Source: Flavobacteriales bacterium
Lineage (GTDB): Bacteria > Bacteroidota > Bacteroidia > Flavobacteriales_D > Parvicellaceae
Direction: 5' to 3'
NCBI GenBank assembly: GCA_015488785.1
Contig: WFNC01000611.1
Coordinates: forward strand, 1 to 13,756
Length of the DNA stretch: 13,756 nt
Positions 7,142-13,756 of the stretch are shown here, one piece after another. The position numbers were made by a program, and so were the translations under genes. Position 1 is the stretch's first letter, and every line of letters begins with the position of its first letter. The notes beneath the pieces are model-generated. The model saw nothing but the letters and a program-made list of their open reading frames with translations. It ran no database searches and was not told the origin of the DNA.

Positions 7142-7537
7142 ATGAAAAAACACTCTACTATATATTGGATTATATTGATAAGTCTAATTTTATTTGGCTG
7201 TAAAAAAAAGCCCTTTGATTACCGAAATAAATTCATAGGAGACTGGAATTTTAAAGTAAACACCTCTAGTTTTAACACTACAACAAATTATTTTCACTCA
7301 GACTCTCTTTATTATATCGGTGAAATCAAATATGGAGATCATAAAGATGAATTATTTATTCAATACACTAGTACTAATTCTCTAACACTTAAAATTGATA
7401 AAGACGATAAACTATCTGATTTTCCTACACAGCATTCTAATGGCGAATTCGAAAATAAGAATAAATTAAAAATCTATTTAAAATCAGGAGGTTTAGGAGG
7501 AGGAAGTAGCCAATTAATTAATGGTATAAAACTCTAA
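7142..7537 (+). CDS. small SPII lipoprotein of unknown function
   Basis: The 131-residue product starts with a lipoprotein signal (MKKHSTIYWI, then ILFGC with Cys20) and a KKK stretch after the cysteine. The mature part opens with FIGDWNFKV, is rich in Tyr, Ser, Thr and Asn, and ends with a glycine run (GGLGGGSS). The FxGDWxF opening resembles small beta-barrel or lipocalin-like lipoproteins of Bacteroidota, but this is only a similarity of pattern. It sits alone between the IS scar and a hairpin, and no conserved partner gives a hint of its role. The ATG is the only start that keeps the signal peptide. Confidence 0.75.
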   Translation: MKKHSTIYWIILISLILFGCKKKPFDYRNKFIGDWNFKVNTSSFNTTTNYFHSDSLYYIGEIKYGDHKDELFIQYTSTNSLTLKIDKDDKLSDFPTQHSNGEFENKNKLKIYLKSGGLGGGSSQLINGIKL

Positions 7538-7591
7538 TTACAACAAGAAGCTAAAAAAAAACTCTATTCTCAATTTTTCTTATTATCTTGT

Positions 7592-7628
7592 AAGTCCAAC
7601 GATCCATTAAATGATAGTTGGACTTTTT
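7592..7628 (+). terminator. hairpin with T-run, probable Rho-independent terminator
   Basis: AAGTCCAAC (7592-7600) and GTTGGACTT (7617-7625) form a perfect 9-bp stem with a 16-nt loop, running into TTTTTAT. It follows the small lipoprotein by 55 nt and lies only 20 nt before the nuclease ATG, so it would end the lipoprotein transcript or, if the nuclease promoter lies upstream, form a leader structure. Confidence 0.65.
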
Positions 7629-7645
7629 ATTTCAAAACTAAAAAT

Positions 7646-8734
7646 ATGAAACAAACTATACTTACACTATTTTCCGCTTTATTAATATCAACGTCATTGC
7701 TTGCTCAAATCCCCGCAAACTACTACAACAGTGCTGCAGGATTAAATGGAGACGCATTAAGACTCGCGCTATTTAATATTATAAAAAATCATAATTCGCA
7801 AAGCTATGGTAATTTATGGAACAACTTTGCAACAACAGATAAGCAACCTGGCACAAATTTAATTTGGGATATTTATTCAGACAATCCAAATGGAACCAAC
7901 CCATACAATTATACTTACGGATCTGACCAATCAACCGGTAGTCATCCTTCTGAAGGAAATGGAGGTTACAACAGAGAACATTCTATGCCAAAATCTTGGT
8001 TTCACGATATTTCACCTTTAAAAACTGATTTATTTCACATCTACCCTACCGATGGTTATGTAAATAATCGCAGAAGTAATAATTCTTATGGAGAGGTTGG
8101 AAGTGCTTCTTGGACTTCTCAAAACGGATCGAAATTAGGAACTTGTAATTACCCTGGCTATTCGACATCATTTCCCAATTCAAAAGTTTTTGAACCAATT
8201 GATGCTTACAAAGGAGATTTAGCTAGAAGTTATTTTTACATGCTTACACGTTACCGTTTTAGACAATTTTATCAAGATGGAAACAACCACAACGATATGG
8301 TTGTTGGAAATGGAGGTACGAACGTTACTCAATTTACGCCTTGGGCAGAAAATATGCTTGTAGAATGGGCTACTAACGATCCTGTTAGTCAAAAAGAAAT
8401 TGACCGAAACAATGCAATTTACCAAATACAAGGAAATAGAAATCCTTACATCGATCATCCAGAATGGATTACAATGGTTTGGGGTCCTTTGGCAAGTATA
8501 GATAATTACAAGAACTTACTAACCAAAGCTTGGTATGCCAACAATCAATTGCACATCAACGGAGAAATAAAACAAATTTCCAATGTTGTAATTTATAATA
8601 TGTTAGGAGAAAAAGTTAGTAGTAACCAAATTTCAAACAACAAATCTACTTTTGATATTCAATTGCCAAAAGGTGTTTATTTAGTTACCATTGAAGGAAA
8701 ACTTTCTAATACCTTAAAATTTGTGGTTGGGTAA
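7646..8734 (+). CDS. secreted endonuclease I with T9SS sorting domain
   Basis: This 362-residue protein is a secreted non-specific DNA/RNA endonuclease of the endonuclease I family (EndoI/Vvn; beta-beta-alpha-metal fold). A Sec signal peptide is cut after SLLA near residue 20. The catalytic motif is NREHSMPKSWF with H112, followed by DLFHIYPTDGYVNNRRSN with metal-binding Asn near 140, the FEPIDAYKGDLARSYFYM block, and EIDRNNAIYQIQGNRNPYIDHPEW. Residues about 290-362 are a type A T9SS sorting domain (VVIYNMLGEKV...IQLPKGVYLVTIEGK...KFVVG), so it is exported through the outer membrane. It probably degrades extracellular nucleic acid for nutrients. No nuclease inhibitor is seen next to it. Confidence 0.95.
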   Translation: MKQTILTLFSALLISTSLLAQIPANYYNSAAGLNGDALRLALFNIIKNHNSQSYGNLWNNFATTDKQPGTNLIWDIYSDNPNGTNPYNYTYGSDQSTGSHPSEGNGGYNREHSMPKSWFHDISPLKTDLFHIYPTDGYVNNRRSNNSYGEVGSASWTSQNGSKLGTCNYPGYSTSFPNSKVFEPIDAYKGDLARSYFYMLTRYRFRQFYQDGNNHNDMVVGNGGTNVTQFTPWAENMLVEWATNDPVSQKEIDRNNAIYQIQGNRNPYIDHPEWITMVWGPLASIDNYKNLLTKAWYANNQLHINGEIKQISNVVIYNMLGEKVSSNQISNNKSTFDIQLPKGVYLVTIEGKLSNTLKFVVG

Positions 8735-8784
8735 TCAGCTTTACTAAAAGCGGATAAAAAAAATAACATTAATAAAGATTAACA

Positions 8785-9663
8785 ATGAACAAGGAAACAG
8801 ACATCTCAAAGTTAATGAATAAGATTAAAAATAAAGAATTTAATTCAACCGAAGAATTATCATCTTTTATGAACGACCTTATCGGAGGAAACGCCCCCAC
8901 TTCTCCCAAAAGTAAAAACAAAAAATATCTTGCTCAAGATTTAGTCTATGAAGCCTATGAACAACCTCTTACTAAAGCAAAAAAAACAATAAAAAAAGCA
9001 TTACAATTAGATCCTAACAACGCAGATGCTTACAGTTATTTGGCTAGTCAAGAAAAAGATATTGACAAAGCAATAGAACTCTATGAAAAAGCTGTAATAG
9101 CAGGAGAAAAAACATTAGGTCCTGATTTTTTTGAAGAAGAGAAGGGATGTTTTTGGGGAATGACAGAATCTCGCCCTTATATGAGAGCAAAAGCTGGACT
9201 TGCATCTTGTTTCATTTTAGTAGATCAGACGGAAAAAGCGATTGAGATATATGAAGAAATGTTAGAACTAAACCCAAATGATAACCAAGGGATTAGATAT
9301 ATGCTTTCAACATTATATTTGAGAAAAAACTTATTTAAAGCTTTTTATGCATTAAACAAACAATATGATGAGTATGGAAATGCTGTTTCAAATTTCAATC
9401 TTGCGCTAGCTCAATTTAAACAAGAAGGTAAAAGTAATAAATCCAATAAATTATTACTCGAAGCACATACTAAAAACCACTTTGTTATTGACTTATTACT
9501 AGGCAATAAAAAAATGCCAAAACAACAACCTGAATATATAGGTATAGGAGATAAAAACGAAGCGGTTTCATACGTTTTTGGCAATTATCAAATTTGGGAC
9601 GAAACTCCAGACGCTTTCGAATGGTTATATTATTTTTTGAAAAATAGAGTTCAAATGAATTAA
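8785..9663 (+). CDS. ST7-like tetratricopeptide-repeat protein
   Basis: The 292-residue cytoplasmic protein has no signal peptide. It carries TPR-like helices: ALQLDPNNADAYSYLA (about 72-87), DIDKAIELYEKAV (about 92-104) and EKAIEIYEEMLELNPNDNQG (about 150-169). The block LGPDFFEEEKGCFWGMTESR followed by PYMRAKAGLA, and the stretch NPNDNQGIRYMLSTLYL, are typical of the bacterial proteins resembling the ST7 (PF04184) family, and the C-terminal LLLGNKKMP and YIGIGDKNEAVSYV also fit. Such proteins are presumed protein-protein interaction scaffolds; no biochemical role is known to me. It follows the nuclease by 50 nt on the same strand, but shared transcription is uncertain. Confidence 0.8.
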   Translation: MNKETDISKLMNKIKNKEFNSTEELSSFMNDLIGGNAPTSPKSKNKKYLAQDLVYEAYEQPLTKAKKTIKKALQLDPNNADAYSYLASQEKDIDKAIELYEKAVIAGEKTLGPDFFEEEKGCFWGMTESRPYMRAKAGLASCFILVDQTEKAIEIYEEMLELNPNDNQGIRYMLSTLYLRKNLFKAFYALNKQYDEYGNAVSNFNLALAQFKQEGKSNKSNKLLLEAHTKNHFVIDLLLGNKKMPKQQPEYIGIGDKNEAVSYVFGNYQIWDETPDAFEWLYYFLKNRVQMN

Positions 9664-9712
9664 ACTTTACTTAGGGTTCTTGCTCTATTTTCTGTATTTT
9701 AAAAAAAACGAC

Positions 9713-9720
9713 TACTTTTG
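9713..9720 (+). promoter_or_regulatory. exact -7 promoter box (TACTTTTG) of the MORN-MutS-like operon
   Basis: TACTTTTG matches the Bacteroidota -7 consensus TAnnTTTG exactly and is followed by CA, as is common. No clear TTTG is found 17-23 nt upstream. Transcription would begin near 9727, which places the first usable start at ATG 9794 and excludes the longer reading frame from 9680. Confidence 0.5.
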
Positions 9721-9793
9721 CATAGTTTTTGAATTAAGCGTGTATCTTTTAAAAATTAATTGCGTTATTACGATACTAAAATACAGCTCTATT

Positions 9794-10525
9794 ATGCCTA
9801 AAATATTTTTTATTATTACTTTTTTATTGCTTGTCGGAGGAAATTTTGCTCAAAACAAAACAGATTCCAACGGTAAACAAGGTGCTTGGATTGCAAAATA
9901 CGACGACGGCTCTACTCGATACAAAGGACAGTTTGAAAACGGAATTCCTATCGGTAAATTCACTTACTACTACCCTACTGGAGAAGCTTCTAGTGTAATG
10001 GATTTTTCGGACAAAGGTGTTAAAGCGGCTTGCAAAATGTACCATAAAAATGGGCAATTAATGGCTTTTGGAAATTATGTAAACCAACAGAAAGATAGTA
10101 CTTGGTGGTTTTTTAATGATCGAAAACAAGTTTTGAAACAAGAAAATTATAAATATGATAAACTCGATGGAGAATCGATTGTCTATTTTCCCGCTAATCC
10201 TAAAACAGAAAAAGTTGTAAAATCTGAAGTTACAAATTACAAAAATGGTGTTTATCATGGCGAATGGACTCAATATTTTAAGGATGGAAAGGTAAAAGCA
10301 TTTGGCGTTTATAAAAATGGTTTCTTTGACGGTCAAGTAAAATGGTACTATCCCAATGGAAAAGTACAAACTTCGGGGTGGTACAAACACAATGTTAGAA
10401 ATGGATATTGGAAAACATTTGACCCTGAAGGAGATATAGACACAAAAACTTATTATTATAATGATAAGGTTTTGGAAGGCGAAAAGTTAGCGAAATATTT
10501 AGAAAAAATTAGATCAAATAAATAA
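9794..10525 (+). CDS. exported MORN-repeat (YwqK-like) protein
   Basis: The start at 9794 gives 243 residues with a clean signal peptide (MPKIFFIITFLLLVGGNFAQ, cut after NFA). The same frame is open back to 9680, but that region contains the promoter box and would bury the signal peptide. The mature protein is made of MORN-variant repeats (PF07661 type): YKGQFENGIPIGKFTYYYPTG, YHKNGQLMAFGNY, YKNGVYHGEWTQYFKDGK, YKNGFFDGQVKWYYPNGK and YKHNVRNGYWKTFDPEG. Proteins like this are often called YwqK antitoxin-like by annotation, but no toxin is next to it, so that name should not be taken as a function. A periplasmic or surface location is likely. Its TAA overlaps the ATG of the MutS-like gene by one base (TAATG), so the two are translationally coupled. 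Confidence 0.85.
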   Translation: MPKIFFIITFLLLVGGNFAQNKTDSNGKQGAWIAKYDDGSTRYKGQFENGIPIGKFTYYYPTGEASSVMDFSDKGVKAACKMYHKNGQLMAFGNYVNQQKDSTWWFFNDRKQVLKQENYKYDKLDGESIVYFPANPKTEKVVKSEVTNYKNGVYHGEWTQYFKDGKVKAFGVYKNGFFDGQVKWYYPNGKVQTSGWYKHNVRNGYWKTFDPEGDIDTKTYYYNDKVLEGEKLAKYLEKIRSNK

Positions 10526-12297
10526 TGAATACCCTACTTGTCGAAACCTATAAAAAAGAACAACTAAAAGCCGAAGCGCTATTAAAAGAAGTACAAAAAA
10601 AGATAAACATAATCGTTACCACTAGGGTTCTGCTCTTTTTCCTTATTGTTTTTGGTTGTTATACTTTCAGTTCGAATACTCTTTTGGCTGTTCTAATTGG
10701 TGTTTTAGGTAGTCTTGTTTTTATTTACCTGGTGCAAGTTCACGCTAAACTAAGTACTAAAAAAAACTATTTTACCAATAAAGTTTCCCTAAACAAAACA
10801 GAGCTTAATGTTTTGAACGGAGCATATAGCGATTTAGAAAATGGTAGTGAATTTTTAGATGCGAACCACGAATATAGCTATGATATTGACTTGTTTGGAG
10901 AAGGAACTTTTTTTCAGTTTTTTAATCGAACAAATACCGATGGAGGTAAAATTGAGTTGGCGAAGCTAATTCAAAAAAATGATATTTCGGATATTATAAA
11001 CAAGCAAGATGCTATAAAGGAATTAGCTCCAGACTTGGAATGGCGACAACATTTCTTAGCGACTTCTTCCAATATTAACAGTAAATTTTCGTCGCAAGAA
11101 GTAAGCCAATGGATTTTGAATTATGAATCTTTTATTCCTAAAAAACTAAAAATAGTACTTTTCGGTTTTCCTATTGCTTCTATTCTTTTTATAATCCTTC
11201 TATCTTTTGATGTGATAACGAGCACTCAATTTGTGATTTGGTTTTTAATCGGAATGGGGATTACAGGTTTCTTTGTCAAAAAAACGACTGCCGTTTACCA
11301 AAAAGCAAATGAAGTTGTAGATACCATAAACGAATATGCTGGTCTATTAACCATTATCGAAAAAAAACAATTTTCGACTGTCAACAACCTCAAAAAGCAA
11401 AAAGAAATCGAAACTAAAAATGCTAAAGCTTCAGAAACATTGTTAGCATTGGGAAAAACCTTGAACCGTTTGAATAGTCGAAACAATTTGATTGTTGCCA
11501 TATTTGGAAATGCTCTTTTTCTTTGGGAATTAAACGCTATTTTAAAATTCGAGAAATGGATTGAAACCAACAAAGAAACAATTCCAAAATGGTTTGATTC
11601 TATCTATTATTTCGATGCTCAACTGTCTTGTGCCAACTATGCGTATAATCATTCAAGTTATGCTTTCCCTACAATTAGTACGGATGCTACAATTATTAAT
11701 GCGCTACAATTAGGACATCCGCTATTGGATGCTTCGAAGCGAATAGACAATAACATCGTTATAAAAGACAATAATTTTGTGATTATTACAGGAGCTAATA
11801 TGGCTGGAAAAAGTACTTTTTTGAGAACAATTTCATTAAATTTAATTTTGGCTAATGCTGGAATGCCTGTCTGTGCAAAATCGTTTAATTACAGACCAAT
11901 TCAACTAATTACAAGCATGCGAACGTCCGATTCATTAAAAGATGATGAATCCTATTTTTTCTCAGAGCTGAAAAGATTAAAATTCATTGTAGATAAAATA
12001 AAAGACAATACTTATTTTATAATTTTAGATGAAATTCTAAAAGGAACAAACAGTAAAGACAAAGAAATCGGTTCTAAGAAATTTGTCCAAAAACTGGTTC
12101 GTTCAGGCTCTACCGGAATTATAGCAACACACGATTTAGCACTTTGTACAATTACAGAAGAATTTCCTCAGGTTGTAAACCATTATTTTGACGCAGAAAT
12201 TATAAACGATGAATTACACTTTGATTATAAAATGAAAGATGGGGTTTGCAAAAATATGAATGCTTCTTTCTTATTAAAAAAAATGGAGATTGTTTAA
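10525..12297 (+). CDS. membrane-anchored MutS-family ATPase
   Basis: The 590-residue protein has the C-terminal MutS ATPase domain: Walker A GANMAGKST (423-431), the segment TSMRTSDSLKDDESYFFSE (about 463-481, MutS signature region) and Walker B FIILDE (498-503), then ATHDLAL. It lacks the N-terminal mismatch-binding domain. Hydrophobic segments at about 33-50, 51-72, 208-228 and 232-252 suggest it is inserted in the membrane. It therefore resembles the MutS-related membrane proteins of Bacteroidota rather than the repair protein MutS. Its substrate and role are unknown; the ATPase motifs look intact. It is coupled to the upstream MORN protein, and no transcription signal separates the two. 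Confidence 0.85.
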   Translation: MNTLLVETYKKEQLKAEALLKEVQKKINIIVTTRVLLFFLIVFGCYTFSSNTLLAVLIGVLGSLVFIYLVQVHAKLSTKKNYFTNKVSLNKTELNVLNGAYSDLENGSEFLDANHEYSYDIDLFGEGTFFQFFNRTNTDGGKIELAKLIQKNDISDIINKQDAIKELAPDLEWRQHFLATSSNINSKFSSQEVSQWILNYESFIPKKLKIVLFGFPIASILFIILLSFDVITSTQFVIWFLIGMGITGFFVKKTTAVYQKANEVVDTINEYAGLLTIIEKKQFSTVNNLKKQKEIETKNAKASETLLALGKTLNRLNSRNNLIVAIFGNALFLWELNAILKFEKWIETNKETIPKWFDSIYYFDAQLSCANYAYNHSSYAFPTISTDATIINALQLGHPLLDASKRIDNNIVIKDNNFVIITGANMAGKSTFLRTISLNLILANAGMPVCAKSFNYRPIQLITSMRTSDSLKDDESYFFSELKRLKFIVDKIKDNTYFIILDEILKGTNSKDKEIGSKKFVQKLVRSGSTGIIATHDLALCTITEEFPQVVNHYFDAEIINDELHFDYKMKDGVCKNMNASFLLKKMEIV

Positions 12298-12314
12298 ATG
12301 TAGTGAGGTTATCC

Positions 12315-13127
12315 TTACAATTGAACAACCTCTACCCGCTTATCAAATAACCAATAATACATTAACGCTTTATTTCCTGTAATATTCGTTATAAAATATT
12401 CATAGCTATCAAAAGCTTCTGAGGTTGTGCAATTTTCAATCATTACACGGTTTTCAATATAATTAGAATGTATAAAATAATTACAAGACTCTGTTTTATA
12501 CAAATAGCCAACGTGATTGTCTAATCCAACAAAGTATAAACCTTGATTTAAACCTTCTAATTCCACAAAAAATTCTTTGGAATTATCATTTGTAAATTCT
12601 AGCACTAATGAATCGCTAATTGCTAAAGTTCTAGCTTCGTTTTCTGGATTTTGTTTTGCTAAATCATATCGATTGATGTTAATTCCCATATCTCTTATTG
12701 TAGTTGACACAAAATAACCACATGCAATTTCTCCATGATTGGGAATAGAAGTATGCCCATTAAAATCCCAAGGAGTTCCATACCAATGTGGAATTATTTC
12801 ATTCAAAAGACTGGCTGAAAACACATTTGATATTGAATCTAAAAAACTGTTTTTATTCACTTCTGTACATTTCAAAAACTCTTGTCTAAGAAGATTTCTA
12901 AGCTTAAATTGTTTTCTTTTCACCTTCGAATATGGTCTTTCTGTTGTAAACTTCAATCCAGAAGCTATGCTATCACAACTAATCTGATTTGTGGATTCTT
13001 TCGGAATTATATTTTGCGACAGTTTAATATTTTGAAAAATATTTTCTGCTAAAACATCCTCTTCTTGCGCTACTCGATAACAAGAATAAAACGTACCAAT
13101 AATAAAAACAATTATAAAATTCTTCAT
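12315..13127 (-). CDS. probable lipoprotein with NlpC/P60-like Cys/His arrangement
   Basis: The 270-residue product has a short export signal (MKNFIIVFIIGTFYSC) ending in a possible lipobox cysteine at residue 16; FYSC is a poor lipobox, so a plain signal peptide or N-terminal anchor is possible. Mature residues about 110-225 resemble NlpC/P60-like or other papain-fold amidases: WYGTPWDFNGH, a Cys in HGEIACGYFVSTTIRD (C136) where an N-terminal helix would carry the nucleophile, and a His in GLDNHVGYLY (H205), with H220/N222 as possible third residues. The spacing (69 residues) is plausible for this fold. A cell-wall or peptide amidase is a candidate function, inferred from the pattern only. 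It is convergent with the MutS-like gene and divergent from the surface-protein gene. Confidence 0.65.
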   Translation of the reverse strand: MKNFIIVFIIGTFYSCYRVAQEEDVLAENIFQNIKLSQNIIPKESTNQISCDSIASGLKFTTERPYSKVKRKQFKLRNLLRQEFLKCTEVNKNSFLDSISNVFSASLLNEIIPHWYGTPWDFNGHTSIPNHGEIACGYFVSTTIRDMGININRYDLAKQNPENEARTLAISDSLVLEFTNDNSKEFFVELEGLNQGLYFVGLDNHVGYLYKTESCNYFIHSNYIENRVMIENCTTSEAFDSYEYFITNITGNKALMYYWLFDKRVEVVQL

Positions 13128-13166
13128 GGGTCTTTATCTCTATAATCCATCGTTTGGAAAAAGGAA

Positions 13167-13174
13167 CAAAAATA
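13167..13174 (-). promoter_or_regulatory. -7 promoter box (TATTTTTG) of the minus-strand lipoprotein
   Basis: On the minus strand the bases read TATTTTTG, an exact TAnnTTTG. Transcription would start about 30 nt before the ATG at 13127. There is no clear TTTG at the expected -33 distance. The perfect palindrome at 13178-13195 lies immediately upstream, where a bound regulator would cover the promoter spacer. Confidence 0.45.
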
Positions 13175-13177
13175 AAC

Positions 13178-13195
13178 ATACCTAGCGCTAGGTAT
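13178..13195. promoter_or_regulatory. 18-bp perfect palindrome between divergent genes
   Basis: ATACCTAGCGCTAGGTAT is its own reverse complement. It has no loop beyond its centre and no proper T-run in the direction needed, and it lies upstream of both divergent starts, so it is not a terminator. It fits an operator for a dimeric regulator that would control one or both genes. GC content in its core (CTAGCGCTAG) is high for this DNA. Confidence 0.5.
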
Positions 13196-13250
13196 ATTTT
13201 TAAAACAATTAATGATGTATTTTTACTACAGTCAAACAAATAAGAAAACT

Positions 13251-13756
13251 ATGTTAAAAAAAATCATCATTACGTCATTAACACTTTCTCCTGTATTCGT
13301 ATTTTCACAAGAAGGAGTAAGTATCAGTAATTCGGGAGTAGCTCCTGATGCTTCTGCAATATTAGATGTTGTTTCAACAGACAAAGGACTATTAATACCA
13401 AGGGTTAATTTAACAGCAACGAACTCCGCTTCTCCCATTACTAATCCCAAGAAAAGTCTATTAGTCTATAACGCAACACCGTCGGGAACGGGAACTACAG
13501 CAGTTGTAGAAGGATTCTACTTTTGGGATGGAACTAAATGGATTCCTTTTGTAGTCGGAAACAATGGAGGTGGAAGTGGCACCGATGATCAAAATATAAT
13601 GGGTTCGAGTCTTAATGGCACCACACTTACGATTGGAATTGAAAATGGGAGTAGCCAAAATATAGATTTAGCTAACTTAGCAAACGATAACGACCCTACA
13701 AATGAATATAATACAGGAATTAGTCTTACCGGTACAACCTTGAATATTACCGATGG
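13251..13756 (+). CDS. secreted surface protein, N-terminal part (cut by the window end)
   Basis: The frame opens at ATG 13251 and is still open at the last base (168 codons seen). A Sec signal peptide (MLKKIIITSLTLSPVFVFS, cut before QEG) leads into the motif GVSISNSGVAPDASAILDVVSTDKG followed by LLIPRVNL, which starts many large Bacteroidota exported proteins related to tail-fibre or adhesin-like repeats. A FYFWDGTKWIPF stretch follows, then a glycine linker and the start of a repeat region (MGSSLNGTTLTIGIENGSSQ, then IDLANLANDNDPTNEYNT). The rest, including any sorting domain, lies outside. It is probably a cell-surface or adhesion protein; partner genes are not visible. Confidence 0.85.
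   Translation, partial: MLKKIIITSLTLSPVFVFSQEGVSISNSGVAPDASAILDVVSTDKGLLIPRVNLTATNSASPITNPKKSLLVYNATPSGTGTTAVVEGFYFWDGTKWIPFVVGNNGGGSGTDDQNIMGSSLNGTTLTIGIENGSSQNIDLANLANDNDPTNEYNTGISLTGTTLNITD

Noticed and set aside
8219..8458. Minus-strand ORF of 79 codons opposite the nuclease
   Set aside because: It lies entirely inside the well-supported endonuclease I gene and has no recognisable protein features.
9680..9793. Upstream extension of the MORN protein frame
   Set aside because: It would place 38 residues before the signal peptide and includes the exact -7 promoter box; ATG 9794 is the better start.
10058..10390. Minus-strand ORF of 110 codons opposite the MORN gene
   Set aside because: It is fully antisense to the repeat region of a convincing gene; its hydrophobic sequence reflects the reverse reading of Lys/Asn-rich repeats.
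12305..12332. GAGGTT/AACCTC inverted repeat between convergent genes as a terminator
   Set aside because: It is only a 6-bp stem with a 16-nt loop and no T-run, overlapping the end of a coding region; too weak to call.
13232..13658. Two minus-strand ORFs opposite the surface-protein start
   Set aside because: They are antisense to a clear signal-peptide-bearing gene; no features of their own.

Overview
The window looks like chromosomal DNA of a member of the Bacteroidota, most likely a Flavobacteriia/Flavobacteriaceae relative. The DNA is very AT-rich and Shine-Dalgarno sites are largely absent. Several start regions carry the Bacteroidota -7 promoter motif TAnnTTTG. There is a secreted nuclease with a C-terminal type IX secretion (T9SS) sorting domain, several short SPII lipoproteins, a surface protein with the Bacteroidota motif around GLLIPRV, and an IS1595/ISXO2-type transposase remnant. 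No rRNA, tRNA or CRISPR array was seen.

Left end (1-1650): two small accessory genes lie in the same orientation, a TPM-domain exported protein and a frameshifted lipoprotein. Each is followed, 8-9 nt after its stop codon, by a long imperfect palindrome. The two palindromes share their left end (about AACAAT...TAAAAAAACATAGGG), and each closes with a CGTT-containing right arm. A third such right arm (CCGTTGT) lies at 39-45, just before the first gene. The layout is that of an integron-like gene-cassette array with two complete cassettes (about 42-1015 and 1016-1643). This is the most notable finding in the window. No integrase for it is visible.

1676-3915 (minus strand): an ECF-type sigma factor with a TTG start overlaps by 4 nt a single-span membrane protein with a large extracytoplasmic part, which is a plausible sigma/regulator pair. 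4114-5868 (plus strand): a DEDDh exonuclease fused to a GIY-YIG endonuclease domain is directly followed by ruvX, forming a DNA-repair/processing operon.

6063-7060 is a scar of mobile DNA. A tyrosine-recombinase fragment is joined directly to a 5'-truncated IS1595-family transposase that carries an in-frame stop. 7142-9663 then holds a small lipoprotein, a strong hairpin, a secreted endonuclease I with a T9SS sorting domain, and a TPR protein resembling the ST7 family.

9713-12297 is a clear two-gene operon, with an exact -7 motif, an exported MORN-repeat protein, and a membrane-anchored MutS-like ATPase whose start overlaps the MORN stop by 1 nt. The right end (12315-13756) has two divergent genes: a probable lipoprotein with an NlpC/P60-like Cys/His arrangement on the minus strand, and the beginning of a secreted surface protein on the plus strand that runs off the window. 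They are separated by a 120-bp intergenic region containing a perfect 18-bp palindrome.
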